This document shows positions 12,242-25,260 of a stretch of DNA of 64,000 bases, piece by piece; within the stretch, counting starts at the first letter, position 1; every line of letters starts with the position of its first letter. This stretch comes from Trichoplusia ni (lineage: Eukaryota; Arthropoda; Insecta; Lepidoptera; Noctuidae), in NCBI RefSeq assembly GCF_003590095.1, contig NC_039501.1, forward strand, positions 868,001-932,000. The letters run 5' to 3'. Below the pieces are notes generated by a model that saw only the letters and a list, made by a program, of their open reading frames with translations, made no database searches and was not told where the DNA came from. The translations under genes were made by a program, and so were the position numbers.

Positions 12242-15200
12242 GAGATCTGGCTTAGGCACATCACTAGATGTGGCATCGTGATACGGTTTACATAATTCTG
12301 ACAGACGTGATACAGTCATAAATATTAAAAACTTATCTTGGTACGTATATATTTTGACTTTTTTCTTATTACTCGAGATATTATTATTATTCCTATAAAG
12401 TAATGGATAGGAAAGCAAGAATAGCTACTGAGTGGAGTTTCTGAGGCAAACATGGAAACAAAACAGACCTTCTTGAAAGTTGATGTACTGCCTAGGGTCA
12501 GAGTTTTCGCCACTGAAGTGACTTAACACACCCTTAAAACGTACTCAGATGTTCTAGTTTTCTCACGGTATTTTGAAGAAAATCAAAATTCCTTGGAATT
12601 TAGGAAAGGTTTTCGGTCAAAAAGTCTAAGGTCAAATAATTGAGAGATGTTTGGCTAAAAAACAACATGTCATTATAATAAAATTAACCAGAATATCTTG
12701 CCATTTTAGGCCTTTTTAGTGGAAAACGTATTACGTAGGCGTTTTAAAATAAATCCTTTGAAAAATACTTTTTTTTAATCTTTTTTAATTTACGGGGTTT
12801 TTTCTGAGTAGAAAATGTCACCCCAATGATTGATACAGATATTTTCATAAGGTTTATATTATTCAAAGCCACATCTAGCGTCTATAAGTCTGTGCTTCGA
12901 CTCCGCTAGTAATAACGGCGTGTGACAGTGACATGACCCTCCAAAAGTACGCCTCGTTCCATATTCCGAGGTATCACGGAGAAAAAAAACTAATTTCCTC
13001 CCCAACCTCAATTTTATCAACATCGGGGAATCATTGAAGTTTTTAATTTGATTTCTTTGCGCTTTATAAACTTTTGATCGGGTATTTTCGGAAAATCGGT
13101 CCCTTTTAATTTCATTTGTTTTTGAGGCTAGAGGTTATTCGGTATTTAAGGACGTTCTAAATATAGGGTTTTGATGATATTTAGTCGATAAATCTGACCT
13201 AGTTTTGCTCAAATCATATGCCTGAGTACGCACAAATCCCGATGGTCACCAAATATTTGTCGGATTTCCCAAAACTTCTGCCATACATTTTTACTTACGA
13301 AGTCAGATTTCAAATTCTTCGATGATGAAATTGCGTTTTGCAATTGAGACGGACTCGCTTCCTCTACATTCCAACCTGCTACTGCTTCTCAGAATTTCGT
13401 TGCCAAAAATTTCCAATAAACCATTGAATTTGAAATCTCGACCTGGGAAATTTACCCTAGTTTTTGAGCTAGAAACATACCTGGAAAATTTCACAAATGA
13501 AAAGTAAAGCCGAAATTAAATATGTTATTATATCGTCGGAATAACGAGATTGTATGTTCCTGGAAAATGTGAACCTTAATACAGAGGTTTCTAACATTAT
13601 TATGAAAAAAATATCCACCTTTGTGTACAAATTAATGGAGATTAAAAGAACGAGGAAAAATGTAAAAAATTATAAAGCCTACTCACAAGGCTGATGCATT
13701 GTTAACATAAAAATCTAACTTCAATGACAATAGAACAACGAATATCTATCTACTTCAAATTAGGAGCATGGCAGAAAATAAAAAACTTGCTGATAAATCA
13801 AAAACAACATGCACTCAATGGAGGAATCCATAAGAAAACTCCATTCTTATTTGATATCATCTTGGTAAGCAATCCATGTAAGTAATGTATCGGTGAATAT
13901 AAATATATACTTATATCTGGTTGACAATGGCAGCAATAACACAGAAACCATCAAAGGACCGACGTAGAAGGCTCGTTTTGTTATCTCGCGGATACAAGTT
14001 ATAAGATACTTCGATACAAGAGAGAACAATTTTCTATAGAAGAAATAATGGCTTCAACAACCGATGAAAAACACAAAAACCATACACGTATACAAATAAG
14101 ATGAGTATTTAAGGTGAATGAAAATGTAATTCATGAAATTAGTTTAAGTGTGTTAACCATAGATATACAAATGTGGATTTACAACTATTTCGAAAACAGT
14201 AAGGAGTCTGGGTGATTGAAGAGAGATTATAGATGAATTAATAATAATCAACATTGATAAGCAGAAATAACTGAATGAGGGTTATATGAAAATAGAAATA
14301 CAACAATAAAAACAGAATCGCTATAGCTTGTAGATTAAACTGACGACGAAGACATTTGTGAGCATTTTGCGGTTTTCAAACCGTCTATTTATTGGGAGAA
14401 AGGAGTTTTTGTGGTCGCTCCAATAGCAGGGCTTATGGCAGATGGCAACTCATTGGGACTTATTAATACTTATGTAACTGACAAAAAAGTGAAGACACAA
14501 TTCGAAATGTCTCTAGATGAAATTACTTTTTTACTGAACGTTCCGAGATTCGGAATTGAGATTTATTCGATTCCATTTTTAGCTTCTGTTTATTGATTGT
14601 TTAGATTCTTTGGAGATTTTTTTGAGATATCTATTTCATCTATTACGATAATGTTTTCGTTGTTGTTATAAGAATACTAAGCTTTATGAAATTGGAGATG
14701 TAGAAAGTAATTTCAATGAGAATTTAGTCGAAGAAATTGAATTCTTTCTTTTACGAAAATGTTGGAATCGTTACTTATTGTCATACCTTATAATATTACT
14801 TTTGCGTTGGAAATGAAACTATGTCATTATAATAATGAACCTGTTTCCAAAAAATTAAAGCATAATGGAAACGTATATGGCCATACATATACATATATCT
14901 AAAACTAAGTTTTCTTCCTGAAACTAATTAGGTTAATGAAAATATTAAAGTAGAAGTAAAGTGAAATACAAATTATAATTGAAATGACGAAAGCAACAAG
15001 TCTGAGTAATTCAATTAGTGTGATGGTAATGTTTTATACTTAGATAAAGTTACTTGTAGCGAATGCAGAAACAACTGAATGGTATAAGGTCACCGCGCCA
15101 ATTACTTACTGCGAAACGTACTGTGGATTTGATCCCCGTACAGCATGAGTATTTGAGTGATAGTTTTTATTCCATATCTATGTGAAAATCTCGCTACACA

Positions 15201-16160
15201 GTGATTCCAAACGAGTGCAGTAGTCGGTATTAAAAATGAAACGACACGTTTCCATAGGCAACGAATGACAAGAGACATTTTGTTCGCATGGAAATTTAAA
15301 ACTAAAAATCATCCGAAAAAACTTTGTCAGTCCTCAAAATATGAGATGGCCACGAAAATATTCCAAGGGTTCCCTAATTAATACCGTCGTACCAAATCTG
15401 TCGGATACACGTCGCCGCGTCGCTGCTTTCGATAAGTTTGCCCGAAAATTTTCATTACTACCGCTCTGAACCAGGGTTGACAGATTTAAAACGAGTAGAT
15501 TTAATTGGCTTTCGATATTCCTAGCTGTGATAGGATTTATTGGGATTTAATTATTTTGCCGTTGATCCGGATTTCGTAGTGGTTTCGGCTTATGCTTGCC
15601 ATTGAGTTTGTTAGGGAGAAAATAACATGGGTTTTTAAAAAAATTTTAACAAATTATATTTTTCATTTTATTTTTCATCAAATTCCTAATAATCATCTAT
15701 TGCTGTTACGTTGTTGCTATGGCCTTTTTAGAAACATGTTTTGTTAACAAAACCATTCATTGGATATTGTATTTTTTTTATTGTATCAAGTTTTTGAACT
15801 TTATCGTCGGTTTTTATGATATTCAAAAGCTATTGTTCTTAGAGCTATCGTTGTCAAACCAATTTTGATACAGTTTTGGCGCAGTGCCTGGATACTTAGC
15901 TTTTAGTGCTTATGTTTTGGTTTGATCCTCGTTTGTGGTAAAATCTTTATAGATACCCATTTAAAGTCTAGAACGAAATCCAGGATAGTAGTTTAAGATT
16001 ACAACTATAGGATTGTTAATATGTTTTTATAGCTTTATATCCAGTGAACTCTTAAGTTACTAAAAATATTCCAAGTCTGCGTAAAATAATCAAATTTGCA
16101 ACTCATTCTTCTTGGAACACCCGCAGAGCGACTAATACCAGCCATAGGGGTATAAACAGA

Positions 16161-17538
16161 ACATTAACGTAACAGAGCACTTTATTCCTGCACAAAATGG
16201 CGGCGTTTCGACAAATTCGCGCACCAGAGATCGCAACGCATTACTGTGTTATGACGTCATCGCTACAGTAAACACACGGCGCGGAGGACACATTGTACTG
16301 CTCCGCAAATTGGAAAAAATTGTACCTTTAAGGAAAACGGTCCATGGATCACTTATGAGAACATAAGTGCTTGCCTGTCATATTTTTTCTGGTAGAAACG
16401 AATCTGTTAGAAATACTTGATGATTTTTGTTAGGAGATTTTCAAATGTTTTGAGAGGAAGACAGGATATAGGAACAAACTCCGTCGTATGAAATGGATTT
16501 CGTGAAATAAATGAGCTTTAAAAAACAGATGTGACTTGGTCGGTTCAAATATCCTCTCAACCATTTAACAAAAGAGGGAACGCCAGCTTTTGACTCCTTG
16601 ATCAGATGATTGAGCTGTTAGTATATGTGCGCAACTCAATGAGTTTTTAAAACTATCTGAGACAGCTATCTCCCTCCCACAAAGGCCACAAACCCACTTA
16701 AAGAGTTTCATGGTACGTGCGTGGCTCTTAACAAAGTAAATACGTTATTTTTGCAAGTTTGTCTTCATTTCCTTATAGTGCGCAGAAAAATAAGATCTCA
16801 TTGGTCTTGTTTGTTTTCCATCAATGTAACCTCTTCCATTTAAAAGATTGTTGATTGTGTCAAGATAGTCTATGAGTTTGATATGCAATTTGTTCTATCA
16901 CAATTTGTGATTGGTCAAAAGAAATTTTTGTAGTGATACTTTTAAAAAGTACATCTTCATCAACGGCCTTAAATTATCCACTATAGGCTTCTTGCGAGCC
17001 AGTTTCTTGTCCTTCGTATCCATCCTATACAACCAATTTGAGTAGTAACATAGTTGCTTATAGTACCTAAGCCTTAATTCCTGTCAAATATTAAACCAAG
17101 ATCAGAACGTCTTGACCTTCTTTCTCAGGCATAGAGAGATCTCAATATGTATTGTTTGCGTCTTACCCACAGTCTAGTCACCCTGAACATGACTTTATTT
17201 TAGAACAAAAATTTACATTAACTTCGGTTCTCTGTAATCCTAACACACAACCGCAGTCTCTTTATAAATTCACAGCTCAAATGCCCCAAAAAAAACCATT
17301 ATAGTTCACTGTTTTACCTTGCCCCAAAATAAAAAAGAAAATAGTTTCTCACTATTTCTCCTTGCAGTCCTGATTTTATCCTAAATTTTAATTCGAGTTT
17401 ACATGCCTCCTACATTCTCAGCGGGACACTGTCGGTGCCTAGATAGCTTAAATTAAGTACAAGTGGTCCCGCGTGTGTGATCACACCTTTACAACGCGCG
17501 AATAAAGCGTTTGCTTAAAATAGTTGTTACGTTAATGT
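16161..17538. repeat. 13-bp inverted-repeat pair, possible DNA-element ends
   Basis: ACATTAACGTAAC at 16161-16173 is exactly inverted at 17526-17538. Just inside both copies lies a similar CACTTTATTC / CGCTTTATTC block in the same relative orientation, so the similarity runs past the 13 bases. No coding frame lies between. A chance pair of this length within 1.4 kb is not excluded. Confidence 0.25.
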
Positions 17539-18902
17539 GTAACGCCCTTTAGAGCTCAGTTTTAATATTGTTTTAGTTATTTATTGTGTGTTTGGGATAA
17601 TTTGTTAGGTGTGAATAAGAAGGGGTGTGTTTTTAGGGTTTGTGTTAGTGAAGATTTAGTTCTAATACTTGTTTTTAATTGAATGAATACCTAACACTGT
17701 TTTATTGTAAGAAAGAAATGATTATTTTACGAACAATATTTGAGACGAAAATAATTTTGTAGGCAACTTTTTCTACAGTTATTTATCTTGATTTTTCCAT
17801 CAGAAAAAGCTATTTATTATTTTAGTGTATAAATCCGTTTGACAAGATATGTTTGAACTATTTTACTGTTACAAATTTATATAACTCTCAACTTAATTTC
17901 GTTGAAAACTAAAGATTTTAAAACAAAAAAGTCATTTAAATGACTCGAAATTACAAAAGCGTAATTATTCCTAGCACAAAAATAGAAGCATTAATTTTAA
18001 CATCTCTTTTAATTAGGTAATTTTTTTATAAACCTAAATTTAATTGACAATGAAACGAATATCTTAATTATGTGTATTTAATATTTAATTGTAAGAATAC
18101 ATTTATTCGAAACGACCTTCTTTTTATTTCTATAGTATTGACACAGGTTATATGTCTATTAACTCGTCGGAGTCTAAATATAACATAAGGTTAAATAATT
18201 AAGCAAGAACAAGGGGGCATGCTAGTATAGCATAATACTCGCTGTGTACCGCTTTGTTATCGGGACTAGTTTCATGAAATAATCCTAGCAGTTTAGGCGT
18301 AAAAGGGTAACAAACGTACATAAAAAAATCTCATTCAATTGCAGTAAGGAATTGTGTCGCATGGGCACATAAATATGTGAAAAGTTAAAGATATGAGAGT
18401 CTTTGATGGGATTTGGAGGATTCTTCCGCGCTGATGAAAAACAGGCTATCCAAAAAAATACATCGCCATTGAAAATTTTAGGTTTCTATCTACGAAGGTT
18501 CATGAAGTACTGTGGCAACAGGCGGACAGAAACTCGAGCCTCAATATTAGTTTTGGTTTTTAAATATAGGTCCTGAACCCTTAAAAAAAAAATCAGTGAT
18601 TTCAAGATCAAAAACATTGAATTTACATGTAACACCTAATACCATTATCAAAACATCACTAACACATCTTCACTATAGAAAACTAAGGTCGAATCTCGTT
18701 TGAAACTCTGAAATACGAGGATCTCGTTCCAACGACTCGCATTTCTCGACAACCTGCAATCCTATTAAGGCAGTGTATCGACATAGAGTAAAGTATATAT
18801 AAGTGTATTAAACTGCAATTGAGACTAACGTGGTGATACTAGCTCTTTATAGATACCTACTTGGGTGTATAAAGAAGTGCTTACTTTCAATTCTTATTCG
18901 CT

Positions 18903-19174
18903 ACTAGCGGACCCAGCAAACGTTGTTTTGCTTTATAAATTATTTCTAGTTGTATGTATTTTTTAATGCCACTTTATAAAAAAAATAACAACAAAAATTT
19001 CTTCAAAAAAAAATGTTACTGTGAGCAACCCTTATCACTTAGGGTTATGAAATATAGATGTTAGCCAATTCCCAGACCTACTGAATACGCATATAAAATT
19101 TGGTAAAAATCGGTAAAGCCGTTTCGGAGGAGTACGGTAACTAACATAGTGACACGGGAATCTTATATATTAGA
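18903..19174. mobile_element. Retroelement-like fragment, CCAGCAAACGTTGTTTTGC family
   Basis: Starts CTAGCGGACCCAGCAAACG, contains AGCAACCCTTATCACTTAGG and ends GACACGGGAATCTTATATAT. The same module, about 270-280 bp, occurs at 26161-26440 and inverted at 43077-43343, with a diverged version at 30216-30390. It is probably the noncoding end of a non-LTR retroelement or a derivative. The family name is not known to me and no coding frame remains. Confidence 0.65.
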
Positions 19175-19220
19175 TTTGGAAAAATAAACATCTCTAGCAT
19201 TTAAATATTTAATAATTATC

Positions 19221-19388
19221 TCGCGGTTGATTTCACAAACATCCAAGTCACATGCGCAAAGATACCCAGACTCAGGACATTTGTTGATCACACAAATGCT
19301 TGTCCAGTGCGTTGATTAAACCCACGACGCATAGCGAGCGTTCAATGGGTTTGGCGTGGTGACCTCAACTATTCTTCTATCCGTGCCG
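19221..19388 (-). mobile_element. tRNA-derived SINE (HaSE1-like), diverged
   Basis: The minus strand has a degraded head (ggatagaagaatagttgagg), the gap-region ggtcaccacgcc-like block, a weak B-box region, then aatgcttg...ctgagtctgggtatct and acttggatgtttgtgaaa. Colinear with the intact copy at 43407-43633 but diverged, so an old insertion. Confidence 0.6.
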
Positions 19389-19500
19389 TTGTATTGGTAT
19401 TAAGATACTTTGAAAGAGGTTTTTATATAATAATTTTGATGTAATAAAGGTTCTTAAATTTTCTCAAATCCACGAGGATGTATTGTGGCCAATTAGTCAA

Positions 19501-19566
19501 AGAATAGGTAGCCGGACATAGCATGCAATTGGGGATGTCCAGTAGTGGACATATAGGCTGATGAAT
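19501..19566 (+). mobile_element. LINE-type 3-prime end, CAGTAGTGGAC motif
   Basis: Contains CATGCAATTGGGGATGTCC, then AGTAGTGGACATATAGGCTGATGA. This matches the repeat ends at 41574-41654 (CCAGCAGTGGACGAATATGG with a GAT tract) and 25550-25640 (CCCAGCAGTGGGACG). Such ends are common 3-prime termini of non-LTR retroelements in moths; only the terminal stub is present. Confidence 0.5.
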
Positions 19567-19715
19567 TATTCTAATATAAAAATCTGACACAGAGTTTGTT
19601 ATAGAAATTCATCAAATCGATTCTTCGTATTTTTTGGTAGATCTTAAAATAGGTCCTTCTTAAGTTGGCTGATTATGGGTTGCCCTTTAATTAATATGTA
19701 TTTTCATTGTTACAG

Positions 19716-19791
19716 TTTCCAAAGAAGAGATCCGTGAGGTGGAGAATGCGAATGGAAACCCGAAGTCTGTCCGGTACACCACCATATCGAG
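19716..19791 (+). CDS. Exon B, nephrin-family adhesion receptor (middle of Ig C2 domain)
   Basis: A short 76-base exon between a TTGTTACAG acceptor and the ATCGAG/GTAAGT donor. It begins with two bases that complete the codon opened by exon A, giving Val, and continues SKEEIREVENANGNPKSVRY then TTIS. It ends with two bases (phase 2). It encodes the strands between the Ig tryptophan in exon A and the second cysteine in exon C; alternating polar and hydrophobic residues with a turn at NGNP fit that position. The frame stays open across the A-B and B-C junctions, which is the main evidence for a real exon of this size. Confidence 0.85.
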
Positions 19792-20496
19792 GTAAGTTTA
19801 TCATGATTATTATTTTAAGGGAAAGAGTAATTCGACATGTAAGTAGGCCGTTATTAATTCGAGATAGAATATTCTAGATTCACCTAGGGTCAATATTGTA
19901 ACGTTTTGAAAGGGCCCGAAAAACGGCATACTTGAAAAAAAAATGATTGGACCAGGAAGAGATGTTTTTAAACTGACACCCAAATTCTCTAATTGCCAAG
20001 ATAATTTTAGATTCTACACTTTCCGACTTTGCAAATAAATTAATAATGACATGACTTTTATTAACAGTTTTAGTAACTTATTAAAATAAAAAATCCTAAA
20101 CTATCTACTCAGTTGATAACACAAGTACAAGATTTAATTACCTATCACCATATAAAACAAAATAGGAACTGAACTACATAATTTTTCCCTCTATTACACC
20201 AGCTAGATAAAAAGCAACTTCTTACGCAATTTAAAAACTGGCATACTACGCTTTATACTAAGTCGTTTAAAGGCATACAACAGGACAGGAACCTAGGACT
20301 TCACAGTAATTGCGAACTGGTTATGATGGGCTAGGAACAAAAAGTGATTTTGTACAGTCAGTTGCAAAAGCTGGTGGACTCGTTTTCGCTAGTTGAAGGT
20401 TTTGTCACATACATATAATAGGTATTATGCGATTAAAGTCTATATCCGTTATTAATAAGCTAAAGTCTTAAAAGTACTTTATTTATGCCTCCTGGT

Positions 20497-20730
20497 CGAC
20501 CTCCGTGGTCGAGTGGCGTACGCACCGGTTTCAAGGTGTCGCTAGCTCTGAGGTCCCGGGTTCGATCCCCGGTCGGGTCAATGTAAAAATTCACATTTCT
20601 ACATTGTCTCGGGTCTGGGTGTTTGTGGTACCTTCGTTGTATCTGAATTCCATAACACAAGTGCTTTAGCAACTTACTTTGGGTTCAGAACAATGTATGT
20701 GATGTTGTCCGCATTTATTTATTCATTTTA
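20497..20730 (+). mobile_element. tRNA-derived SINE, young copy 1
   Basis: The tRNA-like head has a near-consensus A box (TGGTCGAGTGG, 20506-20516) and a consensus B box (GGTTCGATCCC, 20559-20569). The body includes GTCTCGGGTCTGGGTGTTTG and it ends in an A/T-rich tail (GCATTTATTTATT). It differs at about four positions in 230 from the copy at 59473, so both are recent. Flanks TTTATTTATGCCT and TTTATTTATATGCCT look like a target-site duplication. The minus-strand open frame through it is an artefact. Confidence 0.85.
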
Positions 20731-22900
20731 TTTATATGCCTAAAATACTACATTTAAGCTAAAAGTTACAAACAGGAAAATTTACTAATATGGCTACGGT
20801 TGTCTCAAATATTTCGCTTAGCGTTAAGTTTGTTACTAAAACGCTGTACATAGAAAGAGTAAATAATATTGCACGAAAACCAGGTTCCCATTAGGTAAAA
20901 ATCACATTCAATTCGATTTACCCGTTCAAATGCTGCAGTGCCACAAAGACACAGACATGACATAACTCTTGTTCTTGACTGTACAAACAGGTATCTATGA
21001 CGAGCTAACTCGTTCGTAAGATTATCTCCTAACTAAAGGGCTAAACTTCTTATGCATTCAGTAGATGGTTTTTATCTATTTGACGAAAGATTTTTAGTCC
21101 CCACCAACATTACTCTGGACCCTCGAGAATTGGTACTTCCTAGTTTCCTACCAACTGTACCCAAGCCGCCATAATAATATGAATCGTGACTAAAACTAAT
21201 AAACAGGTAAACATAACTCTAACCAGGGTTCAAATTTACGAAGCCAAAACGGTCCCATCATGTCGGTTAAATATAATATTAAAGGAAATGGTTCCGTACC
21301 CCAAACTAATTTGTTGTTGCGACAATTCCTGTCAAAATTTGACATAGGTCAGCGAAAGCCAAACGGTATTGTATTTCTTTATAGATGTTAATTCAAGTCC
21401 TTAATTATTCCTTTAATGAGAGACGTTCTTTAATGTGTAATTAATGGTATTCAAATTTCTCTTCAACTTGCAATTAATTTTCGAATATGATTGCAGATGT
21501 ATTTTATGTCTTGTAATTTCAATTTGTAATTTTACTGGCTTTTGAAATGTCGGTCATGTGATTTACCTACTGTTAGGGTGTGGCTATGTTGACAAGAGGC
21601 GCGATGTTTTAAATTTAAGAAACCGCATAAAAAGGATACATGGAAAATGAGGCTTCACGGCCCTAATTCTTTTAAAAATTATATTCGAGGCAAGAGACTC
21701 TCACCGGCATAACACACGGTAGTGACATACTGTGCCTAGAATGTTATAAATAAGTAATTTCGAAATTGATAAGAGATACGAGTATTGTTATATCGGTTTC
21801 CTATTATCTGTTCTTATCGGACTGTTTCCATTCAAGAAAATATTTTGTTAGGGAATCGTAGAAAAATAAAACCAGATACTGACTTCTGTCGGTTTGACTG
21901 AGAAGAGTTTTGCAATATAATATGAATCCTCCACTAACCGAAATCATTCGAAATTTCTCTTTTCGAATATAAAATAGTTCTTCTTACGGTTATAAAGCTT
22001 ACAAAGCTAAACATCGCACCCTATAACCACATCATCGCTAACTCAATCGCTCTCGCGTCTGACCCCGCTACCGCTTATGCACTGTAACCTCTACCTTACA
22101 CTTTTACACGTGTTTAACATACAACATACGTCATTACCTAAGCTTCCCTACAAGTTGGTAGGTCTGTATTCCAGGAAACAATTTAGCGAATTTTCTTAAT
22201 GTTAAGTTTTGTTCTTAATGAGCCATTCTTCGAAAGCCCTTGAAAGTAAGCTCTTCATATTAATTTATTTGATATTTTATCATTAAAATACCTTGAAAAT
22301 TTGTTGTCTTAAGCTAGCTTTATAGCTTTCCTTATAGGCGTGTCACAGCTCATGGAGAAACAACTTAGTGTCAGAAAGACAGCGGAATCCTTTTTTCTAT
22401 TGTATCTACCCTAATAAAAGAATTATCATCAGCTGATCAAAGTATGGTTTTCTTCTTGGCATCAGTTGCTTTTCTCCAAACATCAGAACAGCTTTTTTAA
22501 ATTCTACCAAGCTACGCCGAATATCGCAGTATGCTTCGCCGAACCGCACAGTACAACTATTCACAAAAGTGTCACAAATAAGTTAAATAAATCCATTCCA
22601 TTGTCATTTTGTTCCAGACATCAATTTGAAAGTTGTCTGAAATTCTGGAAAGTTCCATCATACGCGTTACGGAGTTATACGCGACATATTTGCATGTTAT
22701 TTTGTATTTTATGCTGCCTTGACTATGCTTAAAGGGCCCTTGTAAATGAAACTTTATTGGGATATAAATTAGGTTACTTTTTGTAACTTTTTGGTGTCAT
22801 GCTACGAAAGTTAGGTCTTATTGTGTGTTCTAGGATTTTTGTTGTAACGAAAATAACTTTTCTCTTACAAAAGGGATAAACAGTAAGGTACGTATAAATT

Positions 22901-23135
22901 ACTAGCTTTTGCCCGCGACTTCGTCCGAATGGTTAGAAGATAGACGTTAGGAATTTTTGAACGAAAGCCCTCGAAGATGAATAATGTTCCCTGTTTTTTC
23001 CACATTTTCCATGGTATCTTCGATCCTATTAGTCGCAGCGTGATGATATAATAATATACCCTAAAATATTCCTCGGTTCCTCCTCCTAAGATTAGCGCGT
23101 TCAAACAAACAAACTCTTCAGCTTTATATATTAGT
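22901..23135. mobile_element. Retroelement-like fragment, CAGCTAGT family (copy 1)
   Basis: Runs from ACTAGCTTTTGCCCGCGACT to CTCTTCAGCTTTATATATTA. It belongs to the family also found at 28336, 28967, 31512, 35857, 37519, 53172 and 54788. The layout resembles noncoding ends of RTE-type LINEs or their short derivatives in Lepidoptera (inference). Open frames through it have no known protein motif. Confidence 0.65.
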
Positions 23136-23899
23136 CGTATAGATTTGACAAAAAAACTGTTTAGACCGTCAGACAGATATTGGATACGTATTTTTTCTCT
23201 TTTCTAAACAAACGAAGTGACAATAACAGCATTTTTAATAACAATTTCCTTCTTGAATACTTGTATACGAAGTATGTGCGAACACTGGACATTCTTAACT
23301 ATAAAGGATTAAGACATGCTACACATTCAAACGGCCCAAATACTTCGACAACTCTCCATGAGAAATATTTAAACTTTAACCATCCTTGCCCTTTTAGTTA
23401 ACGAATACTTTTGCTGAGGTAACGGCCGCCATCTTGGATTAAGCTCATCATGTGACCGCAAGTGAAGTGTTTATGTGAAATGGACTTTATGGTTTTTGGA
23501 ATAAGGTTTATATTGGTTTAGTTTTAATATATTTGAGATTGTAATTTTTTTTGGAATTGAAGTTTGCTTTGAAGAAAAATTTTGCTGAAATTGGGCTACG
23601 CCTCACATAAAGAATTTCTTTAAAAATTATATGGAAATAAACTTATAAAATGTGAAGTAAATTTATCAATTCTCTTAAAGCTTAACCTCCGTTCACGAAG
23701 GCCACTTTAGTGTCACTGTCACTTTAAAGTGGAATATCTAGACATTTAAGGAGGTTTCTGACTAGTTTGTGAATTGGATACGTGTGTTGAAACATATCGA
23801 TCTATGAGTAAATTAAGCTAAGTTATTAAACGACAAGACTATTGAAAATTTAGTAAAAGTTGGAACGTACAAATAGGCTCGTAGGAGCATGTTTGAAAT

Positions 23900-24086
23900 A
23901 TTATTAAATGATGTAACGGTTTACTCACGCGTATTTATCGGGGTAGCCCGACTAGTTTCGGACCCAACCGGAGTCCTTAATCATGAGCAGACGCGGCGGG
24001 ATCGCGAGTCGAACCCGGTTGGGTCCGAAACTAGTCGGGCTACCCCGATAAATACGCGTGAGTAAACCGTTACATCATTTAATAAT
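23900..24086. mobile_element. Fold-back MITE with 72-bp perfect inverted repeats
   Basis: The left arm (23900-23971) and right arm (24015-24086) are exact reverse complements over 72 bases, separated by 43 bases. Landmarks in each arm are ATGATGTAACGG, TTACTCACGCG, TTATCGGGGTAGCCCGAC and GGACCCAACCGG. TTAA sits four bases in at each end (23904-23907 and 24079-24082), as for a TTAA-targeting, piggyBac-type MITE, although the flanking ATTA is also shared with copy 2. Related copies are at 53688 and 62238. It lies inside an intron, so the pre-mRNA could fold into a long hairpin. Confidence 0.85.
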
Positions 24087-24384
24087 GAATCAGTCTCACG
24101 ATAGTTATTATAAAAATGTTTGAAATAATACAGCAGTTAAATCTCCTCTAAGATTAAAACAACTGCATTCTGAATTCACTTAACCCTATTAATATTCATT
24201 TTCAGTTTTCATTGTATTCATAATCTATATTGTATCATAGTATCTACAATGGTACTTGGTACATCTGACGTTTAAGCTAAAGTATTTAACTTTGAGAGCT
24301 GTTAAGCCGGTTTGAATCCAACTCCAAAACTTTACAGTTTCAGTTTATTTAAAATCAACAGACTAACGATTAACGCTGGCTTGA

Positions 24385-24734
24385 GGCTAAACTATAACTG
24401 AACAAGTTGATCGATTACAGGTTAAGCTATGCTTAAAATGATTGGATCTTTGGATGGGTGACCATCTATGTCATAACGAGTTTTAGACGGTATGGTAAGT
24501 TATGGATCCCGGCTGTTATTTATACTACTTTGACAGTCGTTACAGGTAGTCAGAAGCTAGAAAGTCTGACAACCAGTCTAACTAAGGGGTATCGTGTTAC
24601 TCAAATAACTGAATTGAGGAGATCAGATAGGCAGTCCCTCCTTGTAAAACACTAGTACGTAGCTGCCGGATGCAGATCCAGTTAGACTGGAAGCCGACCC
24701 CAACATAGTTGGGAAAAGGCTAGGATGATGATGA
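24385..24734 (+). mobile_element. 5S rRNA-derived SINE (HaSE3-like), copy 1
   Basis: The head contains CGATTACAGGTTAAGC and, downstream, TTGGATGGGTGACCATC. These match the internal-promoter part of 5S rRNA (GATC-CC-GTTAAGC ... TGGATGGGTGACC). The body has CAGTCTAACTAAGGGGTATC, GGAGATCAGATAGGCAGTCC and CCGACCCCAACATAGTTGGG, ending in GATGATGATG. A longer copy is at 63371 and a truncated one at 61530. 5S-headed SINEs transcribed by pol III are known (SINE3 class). Confidence 0.75.
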
Positions 24735-25231
24735 AACTTCAAAACCCGTTAACGATGTGTTCAAAGAGCGTTACTTTAATACATTGTTAAGTTTTGAAAT
24801 TTAGAAAAGTATCAGCAAATCGGGAAATGTTTGTTCTGATTCTGGGAGTCATGTGAATGTATCTCAAATAATTCTGCAACCCTCACAAAACTAGAATTAA
24901 TTTCCTACCATTTATTGGCGCACTACATATCGTAGAGCGTCTCTTCCAAACCTGCAATAACATTAACTTTAAGGGGAAAAAATAGGCTTTTTGACCTGAC
25001 TCTGTCCGTACTGGTCATATACGGACATCAGGTCGAACTCAAAGTGTATCAATTCTCCAAAATCACAATTCATCTGTCACACAACCGTTCAAATATGGCA
25101 CAAAGGGATGGAACAAAACACACTCAATTGTTTCTCTGGGATACACCGATGTGAAGTACTGGATGGTATGCGTTAATAATCATCATTGATCCTGGTTTCA
25201 AAGAGCAATGTTGCGACGCTAATCATTGAGG

Positions 25232-25260
25232 CAAACATTTGTGACACTTACAAATGTTTG
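25232..25260. repeat. Perfect 11-bp hairpin
   Basis: CAAACATTTGT, a 7-base loop, then ACAAATGTTTG. It could be a relic of two opposed SINE bodies, which carry a similar AATGTTTGT block. Confidence 0.45.

Larger units (their letters stand above)
9248..19715 (+). other. Intron A-B, 10.5 kb
   Basis: GTAAGG donor and TTGTTACAG acceptor. No coding sequence was recognised inside. Contents listed separately: an inverted-repeat element with ATCGATA ends (10922-12241), a tRNA-like relic (11353-11545), an inverted-repeat pair (16161-17538), a retroelement fragment (18903-19174), an antisense SINE (19221-19388) and a LINE-type 3-prime end (19501-19566). The stretches 9250-10900, 12300-16100 and 17550-18900 showed nothing beyond AT-rich unique sequence. 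Confidence 0.8.

Noticed and set aside
20460..20672. Minus-strand open frames here and at 59379-59648 with nearly the same peptide
   Set aside because: Both are antisense readings of the two young tRNA-SINE copies, so their similarity reflects the repeat, not a gene family.
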